Shown one piece after another: positions 1-8,212 of a stretch of 64,000 nucleotides of DNA. Each line of letters starts with the position of its first letter. Within the stretch, counting starts at the first letter, position 1. The notes under the pieces are model-generated. The model did no database searches and had not been told where the DNA came from. It saw only the letters and a list, made by a program, of their open reading frames with translations. The stretch comes from Thiorhodovibrio frisius (GTDB lineage Bacteria > Pseudomonadota > Gammaproteobacteria > Chromatiales > Chromatiaceae): assembly GCF_033954835.1 (NCBI RefSeq), contig NZ_CP121471.1, positions 186,001 through 250,000 of the forward strand, written 5' to 3'. The position numbers were made by a program, and so were the translations under genes.

Positions 1-711
1 GAAGGGTAACTGACGCGTCGGTGCGTAGGCATGAAAACAGGCGAGGTGCAAAGGTAGCGGGTGAAGCCGCCCCTGAAGGTGTAGAGCCCCGAAAAGAATT
101 TGTCGGAGAGTGCCGACGGGTTTGTCCCCCCGGCAGGCAACACTCCATGTCGCGTCAAGGTCAGTGGCATGGAGACTCCCCGGGGTCCGAGGCCGTATCG
201 AGCCTTACATTGAGAGCACGTGGTAACCAGGGAGATCCAACAGCCGGTCTGCGGGAGGTGGGCACCGATGAACAAGTCTAATCAACGAGGACATCGGCGG
301 TGGTTGCTGGAAGTCGGAGCCACTCGTATGAGCGATGACGCCCGGTAATGCGGGTCGAGCAAAGGAGTGGCGGTTTGGGAGATTGCATTGGTCTAACACG
401 CCCCTACACCGAGAGGACTCTGCGCGTGAAAACGAGAGCCGATGCGATTCACACCAATGGAGCCAAGCGCGAGAAACATGGGTGGTCTGATGGAAGGAGG
501 GCTTTCTGTGTTGATGGGTTGAGACAGCCCATTCCTTGGTGAATGACCTGAACTGGGAGCCGGATGGTGTAACACTCCAAGTCCGGTTCTGCGAGGAGCC
601 GGGTAACGAAGCTGCGCACGGTCATAATATTGTGGCACCGCCGGGAAACCAGGCGGAAACAGAGAAAACAAACCTTGACCTAAACGCGGACAAGTTCCCG
701 GCTTACTCTCC
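1..711 (+). mobile_element. Group II intron, ORF-less, copy 1 (5' end outside window)
   Basis: This is the 3' 711 nt of an 801-nt sequence that recurs five more times. A 34-nt domain V lies at about 557-590, beginning GAGCCGGA with the AGC triad and closing TCCGGTTCT. Domain VI follows, with a bulged A at 705, seven bases before the end. EBS1 (TGTCCCC, 123-129) and a candidate EBS2 (GAATT, 96-100) match the 5' exon seen at other copies. There is no reverse transcriptase ORF, so mobility would need a maturase supplied from elsewhere. Confidence 0.85.
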
Positions 712-725
712 GTATACTTAATTCC
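712..725 (+). repeat. Repeat A, right half (3' exon of intron copy 1)
   Basis: GTATACTTAATTCC directly follows the intron end. The next ~40 bases resemble the leader of the RAYT genes, but no RAYT follows. Confidence 0.8.
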
Positions 726-804
726 TAGACGAAGAACGCCAAATGGGGTTAAAGTCTTGCCAAGCCTTTCGCGACGTGGTGAGAAATTGACGGAGATCAA
801 GCTC

Positions 805-1032
805 ATGCTGACCCTTGAAATTCCCGAACAGTTGCAGAGAAAAATCGCTGTCATGGCGAGCTTGGCGGAACAGACGCCCGAACAACTGGCGCTGGAAATG
901 CTCGAAGAGCATCTGGACCATCACAGCGCCTACATTGAAAGCGCCTATCTCCAGCGATCCGCGCGTAACAGAGCGCGTCTCGACCGCGCCATTCAGGAGA
1001 TTAAAGAAATTAAAGGGTCCAGGCTCGATTAG
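805..1032 (+). CDS. Small antitoxin-like protein, orphan
   Basis: This 75-residue protein starts at ATG 805, nine bases after a GGAG motif at 792. A short beta-like N-terminus (MLTLEIPEQLQRKIAVMA) is followed by helices rich in Glu, Gln and Arg, as in CopG/RHH-type antitoxins. No toxin gene follows. The last residues (KGSRLD) are encoded by repeat B, so the native C-terminus has been replaced. The family assignment rests on size and composition only. Confidence 0.45.
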   Translation: MLTLEIPEQLQRKIAVMASLAEQTPEQLALEMLEEHLDHHSAYIESAYLQRSARNRARLDRAIQEIKEIKGSRLD

Positions 1033-1036
1033 ATTT
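1010..1036 (+). repeat. Repeat B copy 1
   Basis: AAAGGGTCCAGGCTCGATT variant. It forms the 3' end of the preceding small ORF and the left edge of a segment that is repeated, diverged, at 6196-6598. Confidence 0.7.
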
Positions 1037-1172
1037 TTCTGGCTAAGAATGATTGACGTCAAATGTCCAGACTCGGGTAACACTGCCAAGCAAACAGGTC
1101 AATAGGCAAATAGTCGCAGGGTTTTCTACGAATTGATAGTGGTACCCCTTACCAATCCAAGCGAAGCCCCCG

Positions 1173-2957
1173 ATGAGGCGCCTGCCGATGATCCCGTCTG
1201 ATTCCCCACCGCCACTAGACAGCCTCTTTCTGTGGCGCACCGCGCGGACCATTCAATCCGGCGACCTGCCGCGCGCCCGGGCGATGGCGCGCCACGCCCT
1301 GCGCACCGGCGTTGATCGCGCTCGCATAGCTCGCGCCCTGATCGGGGAGCTGTGCCAATCCGGTCGCGCAATGACTCGAAACCACTCCGACCGCGCCCCC
1401 GCCACGTCCCACTGGTCCCTGGGATTGGAACTCGGTTTCCCGCCCATGCGCGTTCCCGCCACGCCCCGCCTGACCGACGAGGCCGAGCAGCACCACCAAG
1501 CCGGGCGCTATCGGGAGGCCGCTCAGTGCTGGCAGGATGTCGCGGACCTGTTACAAGAGAACACCCCAGCGCATATCTACCAGCGCCTGGGCGAGGCCAT
1601 GGCCAGCAATCCACACGGCTTCGGCGGCACAGCCGAAGAAAACCACCTATGGGGCGACTGCCACAAGCACGATGTCCTCGCCTGGCTGCACGCCCAACTG
1701 GGCACCGAGACCTATCTGGAAATCGGCGTCGACGAGGGCATCAGCCTCGCCCGCGCGCCCGGTCGCGCCATCGGCATCGACCCACGCCCGGATCTGCACC
1801 TGCAAGCGGCGCTGAGCGCGCAAGCGCAAATCCTAACCGCCAGCAGCGATGCCTTCTTCCGCGACCAGGCCCGTGCGTGCTTGCAACCGCCGCCGGATCT
1901 GGTGTTCATCGACGGCATGCACCTGTTCGAGTTCGCCCTGCGCGACCTGATCAACGTCGAGCGCCATGCCGCGCCCCATACCCTGGTCGCCATTGATGAC
2001 ATCTACCCCTGCCATCCCACCCAGGCCGAGCGCCACCGGCGCAGCGGCACCTGGACCGGCGACATCTGGAAGCTGCACGCCATTCTGCGCACCAGCCGCC
2101 CCGAGCTAACCCTGGTCGCGCTCAATGCCCACACCACCGGCCTGCTGCTGATCGCCGGACTCGATCCCGAGGATCGGGTGCTGGCGGCCAGCTACCCCGC
2201 CGAGGTGCGCCGCCATCTGCACAGCGGCCCGCCACCCCCGGCGGTGCTGACCCGTCAGGGCGCCATCCCGTCGGATCATCCCTTGGTCGGCGAGCTAGTC
2301 GCGGTGCTCAAGCACGCCAAGGCCGAGGGTTGGTCGGTGGCGCAGATGCGCGAGGGGCTAGCGTCGCTCCAGCCTGCGCTGGCGGCCGCTGAGTTCGAGT
2401 ATAAAGGGCTGGCGGAAGCAGGAGTTGGCCGCTGTGGACTCAACCTGCTGATGCCGGGCGGCCCGGTAAAGGTGCAGGTCTACTGGCCCCAACCGCAGCA
2501 TCCCACCCACCACGAAGCCGCTTCCACCCTTTACTGGGTGCGCCCTGGGGACTGGGTACAGATCCGCTTCCAGATCCCCGATGGGCTGGATCTCAGCCAA
2601 CAACCTTTGCGCCTGGACCCCGCCGACCGCCCTGGGCGGGTGCGCATCGCCGCGCTGCGGGTGCGCGCGGCCGAGTCCGAAGCGCTGCTGTTCAGCGCCG
2701 AGACGCCCGAAGCCTTCGCCGCGCTGACGCTGCAAGGCGATGCTCGTCAACTGGCCACCGCGCCTGAGCTGCTGATCGCCTGCGAGGGCGAGGACCCGAT
2801 CATCGTCTTGCCCCGGCTCGCCAACCTCGCGCCCAGCACGGCGGGAGCGCGCCCTGGTTGGTTGGAGGTGCGGATGATGATTGAGGTGGACGCGGATGCC
2901 GAGATGCCTTCGCACCCCGGCGCCACACCCACCGCCGAGCATTCTGACAACATTTGA
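1173..2957 (+). CDS. Methyltransf_24-type SAM methyltransferase with extra N- and C-terminal domains
   Basis: This 594-residue protein has three parts. An N-terminal helical, TPR-like region covers about 1-140. A class I methyltransferase-like core covers about 170-310, with YLEIGVDEGISL as the glycine-poor motif I, an acidic IGIDPRPD strand, VFIDGMHLFEFALRDL and AIDDIYP, as in Methyltransf_24 proteins. The C-terminal ~200 residues look beta-rich and unassigned. The ATG at 1173 is supported by two diverged paralogous N-termini at 5344 and 6362 that begin with the same residues. It probably modifies a glycan or glycoprotein, judged only from neighbouring methyltransferase and sugar genes. It abuts the next methyltransferase. 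Confidence 0.7.
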   Translation: MRRLPMIPSDSPPPLDSLFLWRTARTIQSGDLPRARAMARHALRTGVDRARIARALIGELCQSGRAMTRNHSDRAPATSHWSLGLELGFPPMRVPATPRLTDEAEQHHQAGRYREAAQCWQDVADLLQENTPAHIYQRLGEAMASNPHGFGGTAEENHLWGDCHKHDVLAWLHAQLGTETYLEIGVDEGISLARAPGRAIGIDPRPDLHLQAALSAQAQILTASSDAFFRDQARACLQPPPDLVFIDGMHLFEFALRDLINVERHAAPHTLVAIDDIYPCHPTQAERHRRSGTWTGDIWKLHAILRTSRPELTLVALNAHTTGLLLIAGLDPEDRVLAASYPAEVRRHLHSGPPPPAVLTRQGAIPSDHPLVGELVAVLKHAKAEGWSVAQMREGLASLQPALAAAEFEYKGLAEAGVGRCGLNLLMPGGPVKVQVYWPQPQHPTHHEAASTLYWVRPGDWVQIRFQIPDGLDLSQQPLRLDPADRPGRVRIAALRVRAAESEALLFSAETPEAFAALTLQGDARQLATAPELLIACEGEDPIIVLPRLANLAPSTAGARPGWLEVRMMIEVDADAEMPSHPGATPTAEHSDNI

Positions 2958-2968
2958 GGCTCTGCCCG

Positions 2969-3766
2969 ATGCATCCAAGCGCCTTGGAAACCGGTCGGCA
3001 GTTCTTTGAGACCTATTGGAGGGAGGACTGCCATAACATTCTCGATATCGGCTCGCGGGATGTGAATGGCACGCTGCGCGCTGTGAAACCTGAGGGGGCG
3101 GCCTATCTGGGGGTGGATCTGACCCCTGGTCCCGGGGTGGAATTGGTCCTGCAAGACCCGCATCGCCTGCCGTTCGATGACGCGAGTTTCGATGTGGTGG
3201 TCTCCACCTCCTGCCTGGAGCATGACCCGCTGTTCTGGCTGACTTTCGCCGAGATGGCGCGGGTGGTGAAGCCTGGAGGCTTGATCTACATCAATGCACC
3301 ATCCAATGGCAACTACCACGGCTACCCGTTCGACCACTGGCGCTTTTATCCCGATGCCGGGCTGGCCCTGGCGCGGTGGTCGGAGCGGGTGGGCACGCCG
3401 GTGGCCTTGATCGAATCCTTTATCGGCAAGCGCGTTGGTGCGGATCCCTGGGCCGACAACGTGATGGTGTTCGCCCGCCAGCCGTTCGCGCATCCCTTGC
3501 CGGAGCCCCTGCTCTGCGACCGGCTCCCCGGCGCGACCAACCTGCGCCGTGGCGAGGCCGAGGCTCTTGATCGGTTTCAGGCGCTACCGGAAGATCTGCG
3601 CGATCTCAAGCAGGCGCAAGCGCGGTCAAAGGCTTTGCAGGAGCAGCTCGAGGCGAGTCAGGCGCGGGAGGCGGCGCTGAGCGCTGAGCTGGCCGCATTG
3701 CAAGCTGAACAGACGGCTTCGGAGGCTGATGGAGGCGCCGCATCCCTGGCTGGTGACGGAGGATAG
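2969..3766 (+). CDS. SAM-dependent methyltransferase with C-terminal coiled coil
   Basis: This 265-residue protein uses ATG 2969, 12 bases after the upstream stop; a TTG at 2954 would overlap it. Methyltransf_11 motifs are visible: NILDIGSRDVNG (motif I), YLGVDLTPG, LPFDDASFDVVVSTSCLEH and the post-motif VVKPGGLIYINAPS. Residues after ~215 form a heptad-rich Gln/Glu/Ala coiled coil, as in methyltransferases of polysaccharide loci. It is probably co-transcribed with the 1173 gene. The substrate is unknown. Confidence 0.75.
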   Translation: MHPSALETGRQFFETYWREDCHNILDIGSRDVNGTLRAVKPEGAAYLGVDLTPGPGVELVLQDPHRLPFDDASFDVVVSTSCLEHDPLFWLTFAEMARVVKPGGLIYINAPSNGNYHGYPFDHWRFYPDAGLALARWSERVGTPVALIESFIGKRVGADPWADNVMVFARQPFAHPLPEPLLCDRLPGATNLRRGEAEALDRFQALPEDLRDLKQAQARSKALQEQLEASQAREAALSAELAALQAEQTASEADGGAASLAGDGG

Positions 3767-3784
3767 CGCGCATACCTACTAAAG

Positions 3785-4012
3785 GTGCAGTGCAGTGCCG
3801 TGCTGCGGCAGCTCGCCGACTGGATGCAGCCCGGCGATCTGTTGGTGATGGAGGATGGCGTCCTCGATGACCTGGGCCTTTCCGAGCGCGACGGCGGCGG
3901 CCCCAACCGCGCCCTGCGCGAGTTCTTTAGTGAGCATCCGGATTGCTTCCGCGTGGATCGCGATCTCTGCGACCTTTTCGACCGGAATGCGAACTATGCG
4001 CCAAATGGCTGA
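3785..4012 (+). pseudogene. C-terminal fragment of CmcI-type (cephalosporin hydroxylase family) protein
   Basis: The ~75 residues match the end of the CmcI/rhamnosyl O-methyltransferase family: LADWMQPGDLLVMEDG, then GGGPNRALREFFSEHPDCF and NANYAPNG. The N-terminal catalytic half is absent and no good start precedes the fragment. A nearly complete paralogue lies at 42781. Confidence 0.65.
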
Positions 4013-4174
4013 TTGTGGAAGACTGAATCAGCGCATCATGATCAGCAAGAATGAACGGGCTGGATGTATGTTCTTTCGGCCCAGACGCGCTCGTATCCTC
4101 GCTGACGGATAGACGGTTGCCAAGACAGCCTGAAGTCGGCAGACTCACTGTCAAGCCCCTGATCCGAGATCGCC
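4013..4174. other. Intergenic junction without a recognisable gene
   Basis: This short spacer lies between the CmcI fragment and the next TA module. No repeat A, B or C core and no plausible gene were seen. Confidence 0.4.
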
Positions 4175-4426
4175 ATGACTGAACTTACTCTCCAGCTCCC
4201 AGAACACCTGTTTTCTGCCCTTCGCCTGGGGCCGCGCGAATTTGCCGCCGAGATGCGCATTGCCGCGGCGGTGCAGTGGTACAGCGAGCGACGCGTCTCC
4301 CAGGGCAAGGCTGCCGAGATCGCGGGGCTTAGCCGAGCGGCCTTCCTGGATGAACTGCGACAGCGGCGCGTTGCTGCCATCCAGATCGACGTTGATGAAC
4401 TGGATGCTGAACTTGGCCTGGACTGA
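4175..4426 (+). CDS. UPF0175 family antitoxin
   Basis: This 83-residue protein has the UPF0175 pattern: an N-terminal strand (LTLQLPEHLF), then AVQWYSERRVSQGKAAEIAGLSRAAF, which resembles a small helix-turn-helix, and an acidic tail. It overlaps the DUF3368 gene by 23 nt. The pair matches the common UPF0175/DUF3368 toxin-antitoxin arrangement, in which this protein neutralises the PIN-like partner and probably represses the operon. Confidence 0.8.
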   Translation: MTELTLQLPEHLFSALRLGPREFAAEMRIAAAVQWYSERRVSQGKAAEIAGLSRAAFLDELRQRRVAAIQIDVDELDAELGLD

Positions 4427-4901
4427 GCGCCATTGCGTGATCAACGCCTCGCCCCTGATCTTGCTGGGTAAGCTGGGCTATTTGCGCATGCTGGAACAGA
4501 TGATCGCTGGCGTTCAGGTGCCTGATGCGGTCATCGCTGAAGTCAGTGTCGGGAAGGGTGAGGCCAACCTTGGCGAAACCCTGCATTGGGCAGCACAACG
4601 ACGCCTGGCGGATCAACCGATCCCCACCGAAGTAGCCGCTTGGGATCTGGGTCAGGGAGAAACGCACGTGCTCAACCACTGCCTGCTAAAAAACCGCTTT
4701 GCGATATTGGATGATGCCGAAGCTCGGGCTGCGGCAAAGGTTTTCGGTATACCGGTATTCGGCACCTTGGGCGTGGTGCTCCAAGCACGGCTGCAGGGGC
4801 TAATCCCGGCGGCTCGACCGGTCGTTGCCCAGTTGGTGGCATCCGGCTCGTACCTCGCCCCCGAGCTGGTGGAACGGGCATTGGCAAAGGTGGGGGAATA
4901 A
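4404..4901 (+). CDS. DUF3368 PIN-like toxin
   Basis: This 165-residue protein starts at ATG 4404 inside the antitoxin gene; GTG 4437 is an alternative. VINASPLILLGKLG is the first PIN strand with its substituted acidic site, DLGQGETHVLNH carries the central Glu, and FAILDDAEARAAAKVFGIPVFGTLGVV carries the C-terminal acidic pair. The length is normal for the family. It is probably a ribonuclease toxin. A deletion-bearing relative lies at 13586. Confidence 0.8.
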   Translation: MLNLAWTERHCVINASPLILLGKLGYLRMLEQMIAGVQVPDAVIAEVSVGKGEANLGETLHWAAQRRLADQPIPTEVAAWDLGQGETHVLNHCLLKNRFAILDDAEARAAAKVFGIPVFGTLGVVLQARLQGLIPAARPVVAQLVASGSYLAPELVERALAKVGE

Positions 4902-5014
4902 GTCCAAATTAAAGGTTTAAATTAAGGTTCAAATCACCAATTGTGGATAGAATTAAACGGGTAATTAAAGGGGGTAGGTTCGATTTAATTTTTGGACTCA
5001 ACATCAACTGACAC
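4902..5014 (+). repeat. Repeat B copy 2 and AT-rich flank
   Basis: A B-type core with AATTAAAGGGGGTAGGTTCG lies at 4963-4993, preceded by AT-rich half-copies (ATTAAAGG, ATTAAGGTTC). The GC content drops sharply against the neighbours. Confidence 0.6.
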
Positions 5015-5226
5015 CCCTGCCACAAGCACGATGTCCTCGCCTGGCTAAACGCCCAACTGGGCACCGAGACCGATCTGGAGATCCGCGTTGACGCCGGCCT
5101 GAACCTCGCCCGGTCGCGCCATCGGCATCGACCCACGTCCCGATCTGGACCAGCAAAGTGCTGACCCGGCAGCGCGCGATTCCGTGCGATCATCCCTTGG
5201 TCGGCGAGCTAGTCGCGGTGCTCGAT
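5015..5226 (+). pseudogene. Internally deleted fragment of the 1173-type methyltransferase gene
   Basis: 5017-5155 aligns with about 1660-1800, including CACAAGCACGATGTCCTCGC. 5156-5222 then jumps to the equivalent of about 2246-2310 (TCATCCCTTGGTCGGCGAGC). Roughly 450 bases are missing between them and the frame is not kept. Confidence 0.75.
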
Positions 5227-5343
5227 GGCCGGTCGACCGATCGGACGAGGGTCGATTTCGATACAATCAATCGAAAATTTGTAACCTCTGTGGAGCCATT
5301 GCCTTGGATTGTAGCTCCCGTTCACAATCGGAGTGGATATTCC

Positions 5344-5467
5344 AATGAGCCGCTTGCCTATCATCCCGTCCGAACCCTTACCACCGCCAGACAGCCTCTT
5401 GCTATGGCGCACTGCCCAAGCTATGCGGGCCGGGGATCTTCCGGGCGCGCGGGTGTTGGCTCGCTAT
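5344..5467 (+). pseudogene. N-terminal fragment of a 1173-type gene
   Basis: It encodes MSRLPIIPSEP, LLLWRTAQAMRAGDLPGARV and so on, parallel to the first ~40 residues at 1173, and stops where repeat B begins. It is a second, diverged paralogue rather than part of the preceding fragment. Confidence 0.7.
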
Positions 5468-5496
5468 AATTAAAGGGTCCAGGCTCGAATTAATTT
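5468..5496 (+). repeat. Repeat B copy 3
   Basis: AATTAAAGGGTCCAGGCTCG followed by AATTAATTT. It truncates the preceding gene fragment. Confidence 0.75.
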
Positions 5497-5646
5497 AAGT
5501 CAAGGATTGGCAGGCCTGGTGCGTGCAAGAAGCCATCAGCACCGTGGTGGAGCTTGCTGATTTGCTGGTATCGAGACTGGATTCAGAATGAATGTCAAAT
5601 AACGAGACAGCGGTGAAATCACAGAACATCTGTCGGCGTTGCCATC

Positions 5647-5916
5647 GTGAAATTTGAATGGAATCAAGAAAAAGCCGAAGTGAACGCGCGCAAGCACGCG
5701 GTGAGCTTCGAGGAAGCCACGACAGTTTTTGGTGATCCTTTCGCTGGAACTTTTCGCGATGAGCGCCATTCTATTGGGGAACAGCGATATATCACGGTTG
5801 GACTGGCTTCATCGGGTCGATTGCTGGTCGTTTCTCACACCGAGGATCGTGGAACCTTTCGGATCATTAGTGCCCGATCAGCCACACCGCACGAGCGCAA
5901 ACTCTATGAATCCTGA
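5647..5916 (+). CDS. BrnT-type toxin (DUF497)
   Basis: This 89-residue protein from GTG 5647 shows the BrnT hallmarks: FEWNQEKAEVNARKHAVSFEEA at the N-terminus, FGDPFAG, then RYITVGLASSGRLLVVSHT and FRIISARSATPHERKLYE. BrnT proteins are RelE-fold ribonucleases. The partner overlaps its 3' end by 11 nt, as expected for a TA operon. Confidence 0.85.
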   Translation: MKFEWNQEKAEVNARKHAVSFEEATTVFGDPFAGTFRDERHSIGEQRYITVGLASSGRLLVVSHTEDRGTFRIISARSATPHERKLYES

Positions 5917-6142
5917 CGATCTTGAAGATGACTTGCTTCCCGAATACGACTTTGACTTTTCCAAAGCTGTCCGCGGAAAATACTATAAAGAATACACTCA
6001 AAGCAGCAACATCGTTGTCCTCGATCCTGATGTCGCGGCAGCCTTCGAGAATGCTGAGGCGGTCAACAGCGCACTGCGATCCATGTTGGCGTTTGCAAAA
6101 CAAACAGAACGGCTAACACATTTCAAGTGCTCAACAAATTAA
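5906..6142 (+). CDS. Antitoxin partner of the BrnT toxin
   Basis: This 78-residue protein from ATG 5906 has an acidic start (MNPDDLEDDLLPEYDFDFS), a VRGKYYKEY motif and a short strand-helix region, a pattern common in antitoxins following DUF497 genes. The last ~10 residues run towards the repeat junction at 6150 and may not be native. It overlaps the toxin gene. Confidence 0.7.
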   Translation: MNPDDLEDDLLPEYDFDFSKAVRGKYYKEYTQSSNIVVLDPDVAAAFENAEAVNSALRSMLAFAKQTERLTHFKCSTN

Positions 6143-6152
6143 CAGATCCGGG

Positions 6153-6228
6153 GAATTCCGGGGACATACTTAATTCCTTTTAATTCCGGGATAAAGGAAT
6201 TATAGGGTTCAGGCTCGATTTGATTTTT
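6153..6228 (+). repeat. Repeat A copy 2 adjoining repeat B copy 4
   Basis: GAATTCCGGGGACA is joined to TACTTAATTCC with three bases missing at the centre (6153-6177). A partial TTAATTCCGGG follows, then a B core (GGGTTCAGGCTCGATT, about 6203-6221). The two repeat families abut directly. Confidence 0.7.
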
Positions 6229-6361
6229 CTGGCTAAGAGTGATTAACGGCAAATTTGCGGACTCGAATAACTCGGCCAAGCACAAAGCTCAATAGGCAAA
6301 TAATCGCCGGGTCTTCTAGGAATTGATAATGGCACCATTTCCCAATCCAAGCGAGTCCCCA

Positions 6362-6598
6362 ATGAGCCGCCTGCCGAAGATCCATCCTGATTCCCCACCG
6401 CCACCAGACAACCTCTTTCTCTGGCGCACCGCGCGGACCATTCAATCCGGCAACCTGCCGCGCGCCCGGGCGATGGCGCGCCACGCCCTGCGCACCGGCG
6501 TTGATCGCGCTCACATGGCTCGCGCCCTAATCGGGGAAGTGTGCCAATCCGGTCGCGCAACGACCCGAATCCACTCCGACCGCGCCCCCGCCACGTCC
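6362..6598 (+). pseudogene. N-terminal fragment of 1173-type methyltransferase gene
   Basis: It encodes MSRLPKIHPDSPPPPDNLFL and continues almost identically to residues 1-75 of the 1173 product, then runs straight into GAATTCCGGGGACA at 6599. The upstream ~160 bases also match the region upstream of 1173, so the duplication includes the 5' flank and repeat B. Confidence 0.8.
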
Positions 6599-6612
6599 GA
6601 ATTCCGGGGACA
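6599..6612 (+). repeat. Repeat A copy 3, left half
   Basis: GAATTCCGGGGACA; its right half is displaced to 8127-8140 by the IS110-family insertion. Confidence 0.85.
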
Positions 6613-8126
6613 TATATGGTCCGCCCCGCGATGCAAGAGGAAAATCGCTGTTTGGTAGAAGGAAACGTTGCGGCCATATATCCGGCATCGTTAAGAGGGA
6701 TCATTTCCGAAGTCGATCCCCGTGCCCTAATGGAATTCGCGTACCTCGCCGTCCTCAATCAGTATATCAGTCTCAGCTTAAGCTGGCTGCTGTCCCCGTC
6801 AGGTTTTCAGCGAGGCGGTCGTGCCTTTCATGCCATCACAGTGGATTTCACTCTTCGCAACTCGTGGTGTGGAACTCGGTTGATGCCCGATCAGGGCGGG
6901 TTAATCGGAATGGTTCGTGGCCGGTATGGCGTTACGCGGTAACGGCCGCAGGCTTTGCTAACGCCCCGCGCGCCGTATCGAAAGCCTTGCCGGTGGTCAT
7001 CACCGCCCAAGCGATGCGCACGAGCTTGTTGGCCATCGCAACCACGGCGACATTGGCATGACGGCGCTGCTTGAGATCCCGCGCCCAATGACTGAGAGCG
7101 TCGTCTTTCTTCTCAACCCAGCGCATCATTGCACGCGCCCCGTTGATTAAGAGTTTGCGCATGTACACATCGCCCCGTTTACTGATTCCGAGCAAGCGCG
7201 GTTTCCCGCCGGTGGAGTGCTGTCGCGGCACCAGCCCCAGCCAGGCGGCCAGCGCGCGGCCATTGTTGAACAGCCCCCAATTGTCGCCCAATGTGGCAAT
7301 CAAGGCGGTAGCGACCAGCGGGCCGATGCCGGGAATGCTCCTTAACAGCTGGACCGACTCATTGGTGTCGGCGACGGCCTGAATCTGAGTATCATAATGC
7401 TTGACCCGCGTATCCATGTGACGCAGCTCCTCAAGGAGCCCGTTCAATTCGGCGCGAAACCGCTCGCTGAGTCCATTCTCGGCGTCTTCAAGGATTTCCG
7501 GCAGGCGGCGCATGAGCTCAGCACGCCCTTGAGCAATGACAATGCCGTATTCGGCCAACAAACCCCGGATCTGATTGACCAGTGCCGTGCGCTGATCAAT
7601 GACCATTGAGCGCATGCGGTGGGTACCCTGGATATCCTGCTGTTCAACGTTCTTGATGGGCACGAACAACTGGCGTGGGCGTCGCGCGGCTTCGCAGATC
7701 GCCTCGGCATCGACGGCGTCGTTCTTGTTGGTCTTCACAAAGGGCTTCACATGCTGCGGGGCGATCAACACCACCTCATGGCCGAACCCCTGGAAGGTGC
7801 GCGCCCAGTGGTGGGCGCCACTACAGGCTTCCATGGCGATGCGACAGGTCGGCTGTTGGGCGATGAACTGACTCAAAGCTTTACGGGCGACCTTGCGGCT
7901 AAATACCATCTCGCCTTGGGCGTCGACACCAAACACGTGCACGCTGTTCTTGGCCAGATCAATGCCAATGGTGGCAACCGGTTCTTTGCTGAACGTCTTC
8001 ATGGATTTTTTCTTTGCTTTTTTCATGACTCTTCTCCGCAGTCTTCGGTTAACGATTAGGTGGTTGTCGATAGCCTATTTTGCTTGATTCAGAGGGTTTT
8101 TAGGAGCGGGGCAGACCATCCCATTA
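6613..8126 (-). mobile_element. IS110-family element, IS1111 type
   Basis: This 1514-bp insertion lies between the two halves of repeat A. Subterminal inverted repeats are visible: ATGGTCCGCCCCG at 6616-6628 and its near complement CGGGGCAGACCAT at 8108-8119 (one mismatch). No target duplication is seen, as usual for IS110. The transposase lies on the minus strand. About 320 noncoding bases lie downstream of it (6613-6931), where IS1111-type elements are thought to carry their guide RNA. Confidence 0.8.
6932..8026 (-). CDS. IS110/IS1111-type transposase
   Basis: This 364-residue protein has the full IS110 layout. An N-terminal RuvC-like DEDD domain shows IGIDLAKNSVHVFGV (Asp), IAMEACSGAHHWA (Glu) and KTNKNDAVDAEAI (Asp pair). 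A helical linker follows. The C-terminal Transposase_20 domain has SIPGIGPLVATALIATLGD and RQHSTGGKPRLLGISKRGD with the nucleophilic Ser. The length is normal and no frameshift is seen, so it appears functional. It starts after a lysine-rich leader (MKKAKKKSMK). Confidence 0.92.
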   Translation of the reverse strand: MKKAKKKSMKTFSKEPVATIGIDLAKNSVHVFGVDAQGEMVFSRKVARKALSQFIAQQPTCRIAMEACSGAHHWARTFQGFGHEVVLIAPQHVKPFVKTNKNDAVDAEAICEAARRPRQLFVPIKNVEQQDIQGTHRMRSMVIDQRTALVNQIRGLLAEYGIVIAQGRAELMRRLPEILEDAENGLSERFRAELNGLLEELRHMDTRVKHYDTQIQAVADTNESVQLLRSIPGIGPLVATALIATLGDNWGLFNNGRALAAWLGLVPRQHSTGGKPRLLGISKRGDVYMRKLLINGARAMMRWVEKKDDALSHWARDLKQRRHANVAVVAMANKLVRIAWAVMTTGKAFDTARGALAKPAAVTA

Positions 8127-8140
8127 GTATACTTAATTCC
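8127..8140 (+). repeat. Repeat A copy 3, right half
   Basis: GTATACTTAATTCC resumes at the IS boundary and leads into the RAYT leader. Confidence 0.85.
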
Positions 8141-8212
8141 TAGACGCAGCCCGCCAAATAGGGCTATATTCTTGCTAAGTCTCTGTGACTAAGGTCAGAC
8201 ATTGGCGAAACA

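Noticed and set aside
21-542. Small ORFs (86, 64, 61 and 96 codons) recurring in every intron copy
   Set aside because: They lie within the structured ribozyme, on both strands, without ribosome sites or known families; their conservation is explained by intron identity.
6541-6942. 133-codon ORF spanning the left end of the IS110 element
   Set aside because: It begins in the methyltransferase fragment in the wrong frame and crosses repeat A and the IS terminus; no family is apparent.
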